Shown: one piece after another, positions 7,798 through 14,189 of the stretch | Layout: every line of letters begins with the position of its first letter | Position numbering within the stretch: the stretch's first letter is position 1 | From: CAYJRR01 sp964372275 [NCBI: uncultured bacterium] | GTDB taxonomy: Bacteria; CAYJRR01 | Reading direction: 5' to 3' | DNA length: 20,047 bases | Assembly: GCA_964372275.1 (NCBI GenBank) | Contig: CAYJRR010000084.1 | Location: 1 to 20,047 of the forward strand | Notes under the pieces: model-generated | Database searches by the model: none | Told to the model about the DNA's origin: nothing | What the model saw: only the letters and a program-made list of their open reading frames with translations | Made by a program: the position numbers and the translations under genes

Positions 7798-10236
7798 CTA
7801 TTTTTCCGGGAGGCCGTTCGTCAATCGCGGCGAGAGCCGTTTCGCACGTTTCCACTCCAGTCGCTCGGCCATGTCCCGCGCCCGGTCTCGTACGTCTCCC
7901 GTCACGTCGCTCCACGACTCGACGCGGCGCAGCAAGGCGATCGCGTCCGCGGACCTGTCGAGCCGGTCGAGCGACTCGGCGAGAAGGAACTGCGTCTCGG
8001 CGCGGAGCGCCGTCGACGCGTGCGCCGCGAGGCGATCGGCGGCGATGGTGAGCCACCGTTCGGCCGCGCCGAAGTCCCCGGACTGCGCCGCCTGGCGGCC
8101 GAGCAGGTAGACGCCGACGGGCGACCGGCAGGCATCGTCGGCGCCGGAGCGCTCCGCGACCGCTTCGTCGCAGGCCGCGACCGCGGCGGCGAGCTCGGCG
8201 CGCGCCGCCTCGCCGGGGGTCGATCCCAGGAGAAGCGCCATCGCCGCACGCCCCATCGATGCCGCGGGCTCGAGGCGCGACGCGGCCGCCGCCACCGCGT
8301 CCGCCTTGACCGCCGTCTCGCGGTCGAGGTCGGTGGAGAGGTGCTCCCCGAAGACCTCGGCGTAGCCGCGCGCCGCGTCGTCGAACCGTCCCTCTTCGAA
8401 CGCCAGGTCGGCGAGCGTGATCCGGGCGCGGGCCTGCGCGGGGGAGCCGGGGAGTTCGCGCGCCGCCAATCGCTCCGCGATCGCGCGCGCGTCGGCGAGC
8501 CTGCGCTCCCTCCGCCGCAGGGCGAGGAGGGCGCGCTCGGGCTCCGGGCGCGGATCCTCCCGGCGCCACCGGTCGAACAGCGCCGCCGCGTCGTCGTAAC
8601 GGCCGTCGTGGAGGGCGGTCCATCCCTGCTCCTCGACCTCGGCCATCTCCCGCGCGCACGGTCGCTCGAAGATCGACGGCTCGGTGAACCGCTCCTTCGC
8701 GGCGGCGGCGCGCGCGGCGGGCACGGCGATCGTGGCCAGATGGGCGCGCCACTCGTCGGCGAGCGCCGACAGCGGCCGGCCGAAGGCGGCGGCCACGCCG
8801 CCCCAAGGGTAGGCGCGGCGGACGCGGTCGATGCCGTAACGCTCGGCCAGGAAACGCACGAACGACCCGGCCGCGACGTAGGCGCGCGCCTGCCGGTCCC
8901 CCCAGAAGCCCAGCCCGAGGAAGCGCTCGGGGGAGGGCAGGAGCCCGTCGGCGAGCATCGCGGCCGCCTGTTCGTGCGGCGTGCCCCGGCCGTGGTCGTG
9001 CCACGAGGTCGCGACGGCGATCCCTTCCAGGAGCCCCACGCTCGCGCTGTATCCGAAGACCGGAAGACCGAACTCGGCGGCGACGACGTGCGTCAGCTCG
9101 TGCTCCAGCACCGGATTGGGCACGACGTCCTGGATGTAGATCTCGCCGCGGAACGGGTTGGCCACCTGGGTGCCACCGGCGCCGATCGATCGCTTCTTCG
9201 CCGCCACCGACGGGAAGACGTAGCTCACGATCTTCCGCGAGGGGGCGACGCCGAGGAATCGGGTCACGCGGTCGAAGCGGAACTCGTGGTCCTCCACGAT
9301 CCGCACCACGCGCGCGGGATCGGTCTCCCGCGCGTAGACGATCACGAAGTGCTCGGTCTCGATCCGGCCGCCGAGGTCGGCCTGGACGTCGGCGCGGGTG
9401 CGGTCGAGACGGAACTGGCGCCGGTAGCCCGAGGCGGTCGCGAACGCCGCCGCCGCGAGCACGAGCGCCGCCAGGCGCTGGAGCGGGCGCCGCGGGACGA
9501 CGAGCGGCGCCGGTTCCGCGCCACGGACGCTCCCGTCGCCGGGGCGTTCCGGCACCAGGCCCGCGGCGAGGAGGACCGCCACCGCCAACAGCGCCGAGAG
9601 GAGCCGCAGGTAGAGGAGCGCCGGGTCGACCTCGAGCGCCTCCTCGTAGATCGGGCCGGGGAACCAACCGAAGAAATGGTTCCCGGCGAAGAGGGCCGGC
9701 CCGTCGGCGAGACGGAAGAGGCTGCGGCCCAGGCTCGCGATCACCAGCAGCGCGAAGAAGAGCCCCGCGGCTCGGGGCGAGCGCGTGACGCGCCCGACGG
9801 CCGTTCCGACGCACGCGGCGAACCCGGCGCCCGCGACCGGCATCAGGAGCCAGAAGGCGAGGCTGTCGCCCGGAGCGCACAGCCGTCCCTTCGCGATCAG
9901 GAGGCTCAAGACGATCGGAGCGATCAGGGGGAGCGACGCCGCGACCATCGCTCGGCCCGCGACCGCGAACGGATCGGGGTCGTCACCGGCGCGACGCGAT
10001 TCCCCGACGGCGGCGATGCCGAGGAGGCCGCCGAGGAAGGTCGCCGGAAGCGCGAAGACGGCGGCGAACTCCCATCCGACGGCGTCGAGCAACGGAACGT
10101 ACCGCAACGCGAGCCCACCCCCGGCGAACAGGACCGCCGCCACGCGCCACCAACGGCGCGCAAGGAGAGCGCGGAGGGGTTCGGGGAGTTCCCCGAGGGA
10201 GCGCGAACGCGCGGACAAGGGGAGCGACTGTAGCAA
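7798..10236 (-). CDS. Polytopic membrane metallopeptidase (peptidase-MA-like) with TPR-like C-terminal region
   Basis: Residues 20-265 of this 812-residue protein contain about six or seven hydrophobic helices. A soluble domain from about 290 resembles the peptidase MA group: it opens with RIETEHFVIVYA, has zinc motif HELTH (His379, Glu380, His383) and a third ligand candidate, Glu404, in GLLEGIAVA. Residues from about 515 to the end form helical, Ala/Leu/Arg-rich repeats with TPR-like spacing (GWTALHDGRYDDAAALF; LADLAFEEGRFDDAARGYAEVF). Substrate and side of the membrane are unknown; an extracytoplasmic protease is likely. The TTG at 10236 was chosen because GGAGGAG (10247-10241) sits 4 nt upstream and no ATG or GTG precedes the first helix. 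Extension to 10584 would overlap the RNase R gene antisense. It is divergent from rnr across 33 bp and upstream of a PilZ gene. Confidence 0.72.
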   Translation of the reverse strand: MLQSLPLSARSRSLGELPEPLRALLARRWWRVAAVLFAGGGLALRYVPLLDAVGWEFAAVFALPATFLGGLLGIAAVGESRRAGDDPDPFAVAGRAMVAASLPLIAPIVLSLLIAKGRLCAPGDSLAFWLLMPVAGAGFAACVGTAVGRVTRSPRAAGLFFALLVIASLGRSLFRLADGPALFAGNHFFGWFPGPIYEEALEVDPALLYLRLLSALLAVAVLLAAGLVPERPGDGSVRGAEPAPLVVPRRPLQRLAALVLAAAAFATASGYRRQFRLDRTRADVQADLGGRIETEHFVIVYARETDPARVVRIVEDHEFRFDRVTRFLGVAPSRKIVSYVFPSVAAKKRSIGAGGTQVANPFRGEIYIQDVVPNPVLEHELTHVVAAEFGLPVFGYSASVGLLEGIAVATSWHDHGRGTPHEQAAAMLADGLLPSPERFLGLGFWGDRQARAYVAAGSFVRFLAERYGIDRVRRAYPWGGVAAAFGRPLSALADEWRAHLATIAVPAARAAAAKERFTEPSIFERPCAREMAEVEEQGWTALHDGRYDDAAALFDRWRREDPRPEPERALLALRRRERRLADARAIAERLAARELPGSPAQARARITLADLAFEEGRFDDAARGYAEVFGEHLSTDLDRETAVKADAVAAAASRLEPAASMGRAAMALLLGSTPGEAARAELAAAVAACDEAVAERSGADDACRSPVGVYLLGRQAAQSGDFGAAERWLTIAADRLAAHASTALRAETQFLLAESLDRLDRSADAIALLRRVESWSDVTGDVRDRARDMAERLEWKRAKRLSPRLTNGLPEK

Positions 10237-10253
10237 CCGCCTCCTCCATACGC

Positions 10254-10259
10254 TATGGT
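10254..10259 (+). promoter_or_regulatory. Possible -10 element TATGGT for rnr
   Basis: TATGGT ends 10 nt before the preferred ATG at 10270 in the 33-bp gap to the divergent metallopeptidase gene. No Shine-Dalgarno or -35 is evident. This is weak evidence that rests mainly on the similar arrangement at other genes here. Confidence 0.2.
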
Positions 10260-10269
10260 GCCGCCCTTG

Positions 10270-12492
10270 ATGTCGGTCGACCGCTCGAGTCTCCTCGCCT
10301 TCTTCGCCCGCCGCCAGACGGGGGGCACGCTGCGGGAGATGGTGCGCGACCTGAGGATCCCGCCCCACGAGCGCCGGCACGCCAAGCGGATCCTCCACCA
10401 GCTCACCCAGGAGGGACTCCTTCGCCGATCCGACCGCGGCGAGTTCGCCCTGGCGTCGTCGCCGCCCCGGCGTTCGAGGCCGGTCGAGGTATGGTCGCCC
10501 GCCCGCGCGCCGGCCGCGCCCGCCGCCACCGCGAAAGGGCCGCGTGCCTTTCCGGGAATCGTTACCGGCCGTTTCACGCGCCATCCGGAAGGATACGGAT
10601 TCGTCTCACCGCTCGACCGCGAAGGACCCGATCTGTTCGTTCCGCCGGATGCGGTCGGATCCGCGCTCCACGGCGATCTGGTCGACGCGCGGGTCACCTC
10701 GATCGAAGAGGGCGGGCGTCGTCGCGCCGGCCGGATCGTCGGCGTCCGCGAGCGCTCGCGGGCGGGGATCCCCGGGCGGTTCGACGTTCGCGGCAAGAAC
10801 GCCTTCGTCGTCCCCGACGACCGGCGGATCTCCGGCGACCTGTTCATCCCCCACCGGGACCGGGGCGACGCGCGCGACGGGGAGCTGGTGCTCGCCGAGA
10901 TCGTGCAACCGCCGCAGCGCGACTTCTACGCCAAGGCCCGCGTGATCCGCCGCCTCGGCGATCGGGAGGACCCGGCGATCGACAGCGACCTGGTGATCGG
11001 GGAGTACGGGATCCGGGTCGAGTTCTCGGCGGGCTCGCTCGCCGAGGCGGCGCACCTTCCCGACGAGATCCCCCGGGACGAACGCCGCCTCCGGCGGGAT
11101 CTGACGCATGTGCCGTTCGTGACGATCGACGGAGCGAACGCCAAGGACTTCGACGACGCCGTCGCGGTCGAGTCGCTGGGGGCCGGACGAACCCGGCTTT
11201 TCGTCGCGATCGCCGACGTCGCCCATTTCGTCCGGCCAGGAAGCGCCCTCGATCTCGACGCCGCGACGCGTGCCACCAGCGTCTACCTACCCGACCGGGT
11301 CGTCCCGATGCTTCCCGAGCGGCTGTCCAACGACCTGTGCAGCCTGAAGCCTCGCGAGGACCGGCTGGCGCTGTGCGCGGCGATCGACGTCGACGACCAG
11401 GGTCGGGTCCTGGACTACGCGCTCGACCGCGTCGTCTTCCGTTCCCGCCAGCGGATGACCTACGAAGACGTACACGCGTTGCTCGTCGACCGCCGCCAGG
11501 ACCTCATCGACCGCTACGCCGACCACGTCCCCGACCTCCAGGCGATGCGGCTGCTGGCGGAGCGGCTGCGCGCCCGACGGTTCCAGTTGGGCTCGATCGA
11601 CTTCGACCTTCCGGAACCGCTGATCGAGATCGACCTTCGCGGTTCGACCACCAACATCGTCAAGGCGCCCCGGTACGTCAGCCACCGGATCGTCGAGGAG
11701 TTCATGCTGCTGGCGAACGTCACGGTCGCGAAGCACTTCGCGTCGATCGGCGTGCCGCTCGTCTTCCGGGTCCACGACGCGCCCGATCCGGCGAAGCTGG
11801 AGTTGTTCAACGAGGTGCTGCAGCCCTACGGCGTCCACCTCAAACCGTCCGACCTCGCTTCACCCGCCGGGGTCGGCCGCGTGCTGCAGCGGTTCGAGGG
11901 CCGGCCGGAGGCGCGCGTCGTGAACGCGCTATTGCTGCGCGCCATGCGGCAGGCGCAGTACTCGGTCGAGAACATCGGCCACTTCGGCCTGGCCTTCCCC
12001 TACTACTGCCATTTCACGTCGCCGATCCGCCGTTACCCGGACCTGCTCGTACATCGCGCCGTCCACGCGCTCCTTGAAGGCCCGCGCGCGCTCTCCCGCT
12101 ACGCGCGCGAGGCGGCCGCGTCGGCTCCGGAGGCGGCGCTCAAGTCGAGCCGCGCCGAGCGGGTGGCGATGGAGGCCGAGCGCGCGATCGTCGCCCTGAA
12201 GAAGGTCCGCTTTATGCGCGACAAGGTGGGGGAGGTCTACGCCGGGCACGTCACCGGCGTCGCCAAGTTCGGCCTGTTCGTCGAGCTCGACGAGATCTTC
12301 GTCGAAGGACTGGTGCGGATCGACGCCATCGGCAAGGACGACCAGTACGAGTTCGACGAGCGGAGGCATCGCATTCACGGGCGTCGCTCGGGTCGCGCCT
12401 TCCGACTGGGGGATCCGGTCTCGGTCGAAGTGACGAACGTCTCGCTCGAGCGTCGGGCGATCGACTTCCGCCTGGCCCGCAAGACCCGCTAG
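10270..12492 (+). CDS. rnr: Ribonuclease R (RNase II/R family 3'-5' exoribonuclease)
   Basis: RNase R degrades structured RNA 3' to 5' and serves in mRNA decay and RNA quality control. The 740-residue protein has an N-terminal winged-helix region (about 1-65), cold-shock-type domains (about 95-250), a central RNB catalytic domain and a C-terminal S1 domain (about 653-736, starting VGEVYAGHVTGVAKFGLFVEL). The catalytic aspartates are intact: Asp287, Asp293, Asp295 and Asp296 in DGANAKDFDD have the spacing of Asp272, 278, 280 and 281 of E. coli RNase R. The RNB core SVYLPDRVVPMLPERLSN and SPIRRYPDL are also typical. The lysine-rich tail of some RNase R proteins is absent. An ATG at 10255 would add five residues; neither start has a Shine-Dalgarno, and 10270 was chosen because MSVDRSS is a more natural N-terminus. 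A PilZ gene follows after 21 nt. Confidence 0.93.
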   Translation: MSVDRSSLLAFFARRQTGGTLREMVRDLRIPPHERRHAKRILHQLTQEGLLRRSDRGEFALASSPPRRSRPVEVWSPARAPAAPAATAKGPRAFPGIVTGRFTRHPEGYGFVSPLDREGPDLFVPPDAVGSALHGDLVDARVTSIEEGGRRRAGRIVGVRERSRAGIPGRFDVRGKNAFVVPDDRRISGDLFIPHRDRGDARDGELVLAEIVQPPQRDFYAKARVIRRLGDREDPAIDSDLVIGEYGIRVEFSAGSLAEAAHLPDEIPRDERRLRRDLTHVPFVTIDGANAKDFDDAVAVESLGAGRTRLFVAIADVAHFVRPGSALDLDAATRATSVYLPDRVVPMLPERLSNDLCSLKPREDRLALCAAIDVDDQGRVLDYALDRVVFRSRQRMTYEDVHALLVDRRQDLIDRYADHVPDLQAMRLLAERLRARRFQLGSIDFDLPEPLIEIDLRGSTTNIVKAPRYVSHRIVEEFMLLANVTVAKHFASIGVPLVFRVHDAPDPAKLELFNEVLQPYGVHLKPSDLASPAGVGRVLQRFEGRPEARVVNALLLRAMRQAQYSVENIGHFGLAFPYYCHFTSPIRRYPDLLVHRAVHALLEGPRALSRYAREAAASAPEAALKSSRAERVAMEAERAIVALKKVRFMRDKVGEVYAGHVTGVAKFGLFVELDEIFVEGLVRIDAIGKDDQYEFDERRHRIHGRRSGRAFRLGDPVSVEVTNVSLERRAIDFRLARKTR

Positions 12493-12513
12493 ACTTTTGG
12501 TCAGGAACGATCG

Positions 12514-13002
12514 GTGGCCGAAGACGACGCCCGGGCGAAGCTGAAAGAGCACTTCGCAAAGGCGCGCGCCGAGCTGGAGCGGCGGCGCCACCTTCGCATC
12601 GACGCCCGGGTTCCGATCTCTTTCGGCAGTGCCGACGAGTTCGTCCGGGCCTACACCGAGAACATCTCCAAAGGGGGCATCTTCTTCCACACCACCGAGC
12701 GGCTGCCGCCGAACGGCCGGTTGGAGATCTCGTTGGCCCCGCCGGGGGGCGAGCGCGAGGCGCGCGTCGTCGGCCGGGTGGTGCGGATGACGACCTCCTA
12801 CAAGGAGGTCGACGGGAAGCGGACCCGGCTCTACGGGTACGGCGTGCGGTTCGAGACCGTTCCGGCGGCCGAAGGGGAGATCCTCGACCGGTTCTTTCAG
12901 GATGCGAAAGGGAAGTACCCGGAGACGCCGATGAGCGGAGCGCCGGCGCGGGAGGCGCCGGCCGCGCCCGCGCCTTCCGAGGACGCAGGGGACGAGGGAT
13001 AG
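12514..13002 (+). CDS. PilZ-domain protein of the myxobacterial (TIGR02266-like) type
   Basis: The 162-residue protein has a helical N-terminus (about 5-23), a PilZ domain (about 24-135) and an Ala/Pro-rich tail. Both c-di-GMP-binding motifs are present: RRRHLR (Arg24 and Arg28) and NISKGG (Asn50, Ser52, Gly55). GGIFFHTTERLPPNGRLEI and VVGRVVRM match the pattern common in Myxococcus paralogs. The GTG at 12514 has AGGA (12503-12506) 7 nt upstream. It lies 21 nt after rnr and may be cotranscribed; a TAGACT hexamer overlapping the rnr stop (12490-12495) could also give it its own promoter. The target is unknown. A strong hairpin follows at 13013-13039. Confidence 0.85.
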   Translation: MAEDDARAKLKEHFAKARAELERRRHLRIDARVPISFGSADEFVRAYTENISKGGIFFHTTERLPPNGRLEISLAPPGGEREARVVGRVVRMTTSYKEVDGKRTRLYGYGVRFETVPAAEGEILDRFFQDAKGKYPETPMSGAPAREAPAAPAPSEDAGDEG

Positions 13003-13012
13003 GACGCCGTGG

Positions 13013-13039
13013 CCTTGGCCCGCCTTCGCGGGGCCAAGG
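13013..13039. terminator. Hairpin after the second PilZ gene
   Basis: CCTTGGCCC (13013-13021) and GGGCCAAGG (13031-13039) form a perfect 9-bp stem with a 9-nt loop, 11 nt after the PilZ stop. It lies between convergent genes and lacks a T-run, so termination is likely but unproven. Confidence 0.5.
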
Positions 13040-13065
13040 ACCTCCTTCCGGCCACGTTCCGTTCC

Positions 13066-13082
13066 GGCTCCCTCGGGGAGCC
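13066..13082. terminator. Second hairpin between the convergent PilZ genes
   Basis: GGCTCCC (13066-13072), loop TCG, GGGAGCC (13076-13082) form a 7-bp stem. It probably serves the leftward gene ending at 13124. No T-run is present. Confidence 0.35.
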
Positions 13083-13123
13083 CACGCCGGGAGGGACGCG
13101 AGAGCGCGCCGATGCGGCGCGCG

Positions 13124-13459
13124 TCACTCGCCGGTGACGACGCCTCGCGCCGACGTGGCGGCGGTCGGACGTTCGTCGGGACCTTCGCCGCTTTCGCGAG
13201 GCGCGGGCGGATCCTGGAGCGTGACGAACATCCCCGACGGTTCGCGGATGCGCGCCCACGACACCACTCCGTGAAGCCGGGTCGGACGCGACTCGCCCGG
13301 CGGCGGTGCCCAGAGCTCGAGTGCCGTCCCCGGTGGCCAGAGGATCTGCGAGGCGACGAAGAACCCGTCGTCGTCGCGCTGCGAGAGGCGGCCGGTTCGG
13401 GACTCTTCGGGGCGGTCGAGCGGGGCGTAGCGAACGAAGGTCTCGATCGGACGAGTCAC
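13124..13459 (-). CDS. Small degenerate PilZ-like protein
   Basis: This 111-residue protein has no certain family. Its middle resembles the second half of a PilZ barrel: DDDGFFVASQILWPPGTALEL corresponds in order to the GGIFF...LPPNGRLEI segment of the PilZ protein encoded next door, followed by GVVSWARI and GMFVTLQD. The RxxxR motif is missing from the N-terminus (MTRPIETFVRYAPLDRP) and the D/NxSxxG motif is degraded to SQRDDDG, so it probably does not bind c-di-GMP in the usual way. The GTG at 13459 was chosen because TATACT lies 8 nt upstream. An ATG at 13519 would add 20 residues but would place that element inside the coding region. It is convergent with the second PilZ gene. Confidence 0.6.
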   Translation of the reverse strand: MTRPIETFVRYAPLDRPEESRTGRLSQRDDDGFFVASQILWPPGTALELWAPPPGESRPTRLHGVVSWARIREPSGMFVTLQDPPAPRESGEGPDERPTAATSARGVVTGE

Positions 13460-13467
13460 GGCGCCGC

Positions 13468-13473
13468 AGTATA
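13468..13473 (-). promoter_or_regulatory. -10-like element TATACT for the degenerate PilZ-like gene
   Basis: On the minus strand TATACT (13473-13468) is followed by 8 nt and the GTG at 13459, the same hexamer and spacing as at 5948-5962. No Shine-Dalgarno lies between, which fits a leaderless mRNA. Confidence 0.45.
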
Positions 13474-13536
13474 GGAGGGGCCGACCCCCAAACCAAGCGG
13501 GCCGACGAAGACCCTTCACATTCAGCCACTTAGAGA

Positions 13537-13602
13537 CAATATTAAGGAAAATTAAATATAATTAAACTTCTTATTGACATCACTTTCTATCAATTATACG
13601 CT
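13537..13602 (+). promoter_or_regulatory. AT-rich promoter with 10-bp phased ATTAA repeats upstream of the RHH gene
   Basis: About 13520-13610 is strikingly AT-rich against its surroundings. A perfect -35 TTGACA (13574-13579) is followed by -10 candidates TATACG (13595-13600, spacer 15) or TACGCT (13597-13602, spacer 17). ATTAA occurs at 13541, 13551 and 13561, exactly 10 bp apart on one face of the helix, just upstream of the -35. This is the position of an UP element, a curved-DNA tract or an operator. It is the only canonical -35 seen in the window. Confidence 0.6.
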
Positions 13603-13610
13603 CACGGTTC

Positions 13611-13617
13611 AGGAGGG
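13611..13617 (+). promoter_or_regulatory. Strong Shine-Dalgarno deciding the RHH start
   Basis: AGGAGGG at 13611-13617 is 6 nt before the GTG at 13624. It is among the strongest ribosome sites in the window and fixes the start of this short gene. Confidence 0.7.
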
Positions 13618-13623
13618 CAGAAC

Positions 13624-13863
13624 GTGAGAAATTCGGATGCGGTTCCCAACGGTCCCTCGGCGGAAGCGAACCCGGTCGAACGCGCGACCGGAGTGCCCCC
13701 CGGAAAGCGCGTGCTCAATACGCACATCTCCTTGGAAGAGCACAGCTTTCTGAAGTCGATGGCGAGCAAGAATTCGATGACCGTCACGATGTTCCTGCGA
13801 AACCTGATCCGGAAGGAGATGCACCGGAACCGCGACGTCGATCTACGCCAGTTCGGCACCTGA
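13624..13863 (+). CDS. Small ribbon-helix-helix (CopG/Arc-like) DNA-binding protein
   Basis: The 79-residue protein has a disordered N-terminus (1-28) and a ribbon-helix-helix region at about 29-68. The strand RVLNTHISL would insert into the DNA major groove; helix A is EEHSFLKSMASKNS and helix B is TVTMFLRNLIRKEMHRN. RHH proteins act as dimers and are often autorepressors, antitoxins or partition regulators. No toxin or partner gene is adjacent, so a free-standing regulator is more likely than a toxin-antitoxin pair. The gene has its own strong promoter, Shine-Dalgarno and terminator. The phased repeats upstream are natural candidates for its operator, which is inference. Confidence 0.7.
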   Translation: MRNSDAVPNGPSAEANPVERATGVPPGKRVLNTHISLEEHSFLKSMASKNSMTVTMFLRNLIRKEMHRNRDVDLRQFGT

Positions 13864-13996
13864 AGAAGCGGGCAGCTTCAGCGGCTTCGCCGCTGACCCC
13901 GGGCGGGCAAGACGCGTCGCGAGCCGAGCGACGGTTTTCAGCCCCACCGGACGGCGCGAAGCCGGCGAACGGACGATCACGTAGCGTTTGCACGGG
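13864..13996 (+). other. Structured 3' untranslated region or candidate small RNA
   Basis: No gene lies between the RHH stop and the sigma gene (326 bp). The transcribed first part holds successive hairpins: TCAGCGGC (13878-13885), loop TTC, GCCGCTGA (13889-13896); CGTCGC (13915-13920) with GCGACG (13928-13933); CGGC (13952-13955) with GCCG (13961-13964); then the terminator. I recognise no known RNA family. It may be just a 3' UTR, or a processed sRNA. Confidence 0.35.
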
Positions 13997-14035
13997 GCCC
14001 CGGAGCGTTGACGCTCCGGGGCTTTTCATTTTTTT
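13997..14035 (+). terminator. Strong intrinsic terminator after the RHH gene
   Basis: GCCCCGGAGCG (13997-14007), loop TTGA, CGCTCCGGGGC (14012-14022) form a perfect 11-bp stem. It is followed at once by TTTT and, after CA, by seven more T. This is the clearest rho-independent terminator in the window and it separates the RHH unit from the sigma gene. Confidence 0.92.
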
Positions 14036-14061
14036 CGACGACTCCGGAACCTTACGTACGC

Positions 14062-14098
14062 CGGTTGCATCTGAAGCTCGTATCGGCGGGGGCAACCG
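14062..14098 (+). other. Inverted repeat in the sigma-factor gene leader
   Basis: CGGTTGC (14062-14068) and GCAACCG (14092-14098) form a 7-bp inverted repeat with a 23-nt loop in the 154-bp gap between the terminator and the sigma gene. It could be a leader stem or a regulator site. No convincing promoter was identified in this gap. Confidence 0.3.
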
Positions 14099-14189
14099 TA
14101 GCGATGCGACCGATCGGGGGGGGCGATCCGACGTCCGGTCTCGTCCGTTCCTGAAATAAACGGTCGCGAAAACGGGTCTTGAACGAACG

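Noticed and set aside
7642-10233. 863-residue open frame on the plus strand
   Set aside because: It is antisense to the metallopeptidase gene. Its product is Arg/Glu/Gly-rich low complexity without motifs, typical of a shadow frame in high-GC DNA.
10237-10584. Extended N-terminus of the membrane metallopeptidase
   Set aside because: It overlaps the start of rnr antisense and is Arg/Gly low complexity. A TTG with a strong Shine-Dalgarno lies at 10236.
13624-14035. RHH gene as the antitoxin of a toxin-antitoxin pair
   Set aside because: No toxin-like frame follows; the downstream 130 bp are hairpins and a terminator, and the next gene is a sigma factor.
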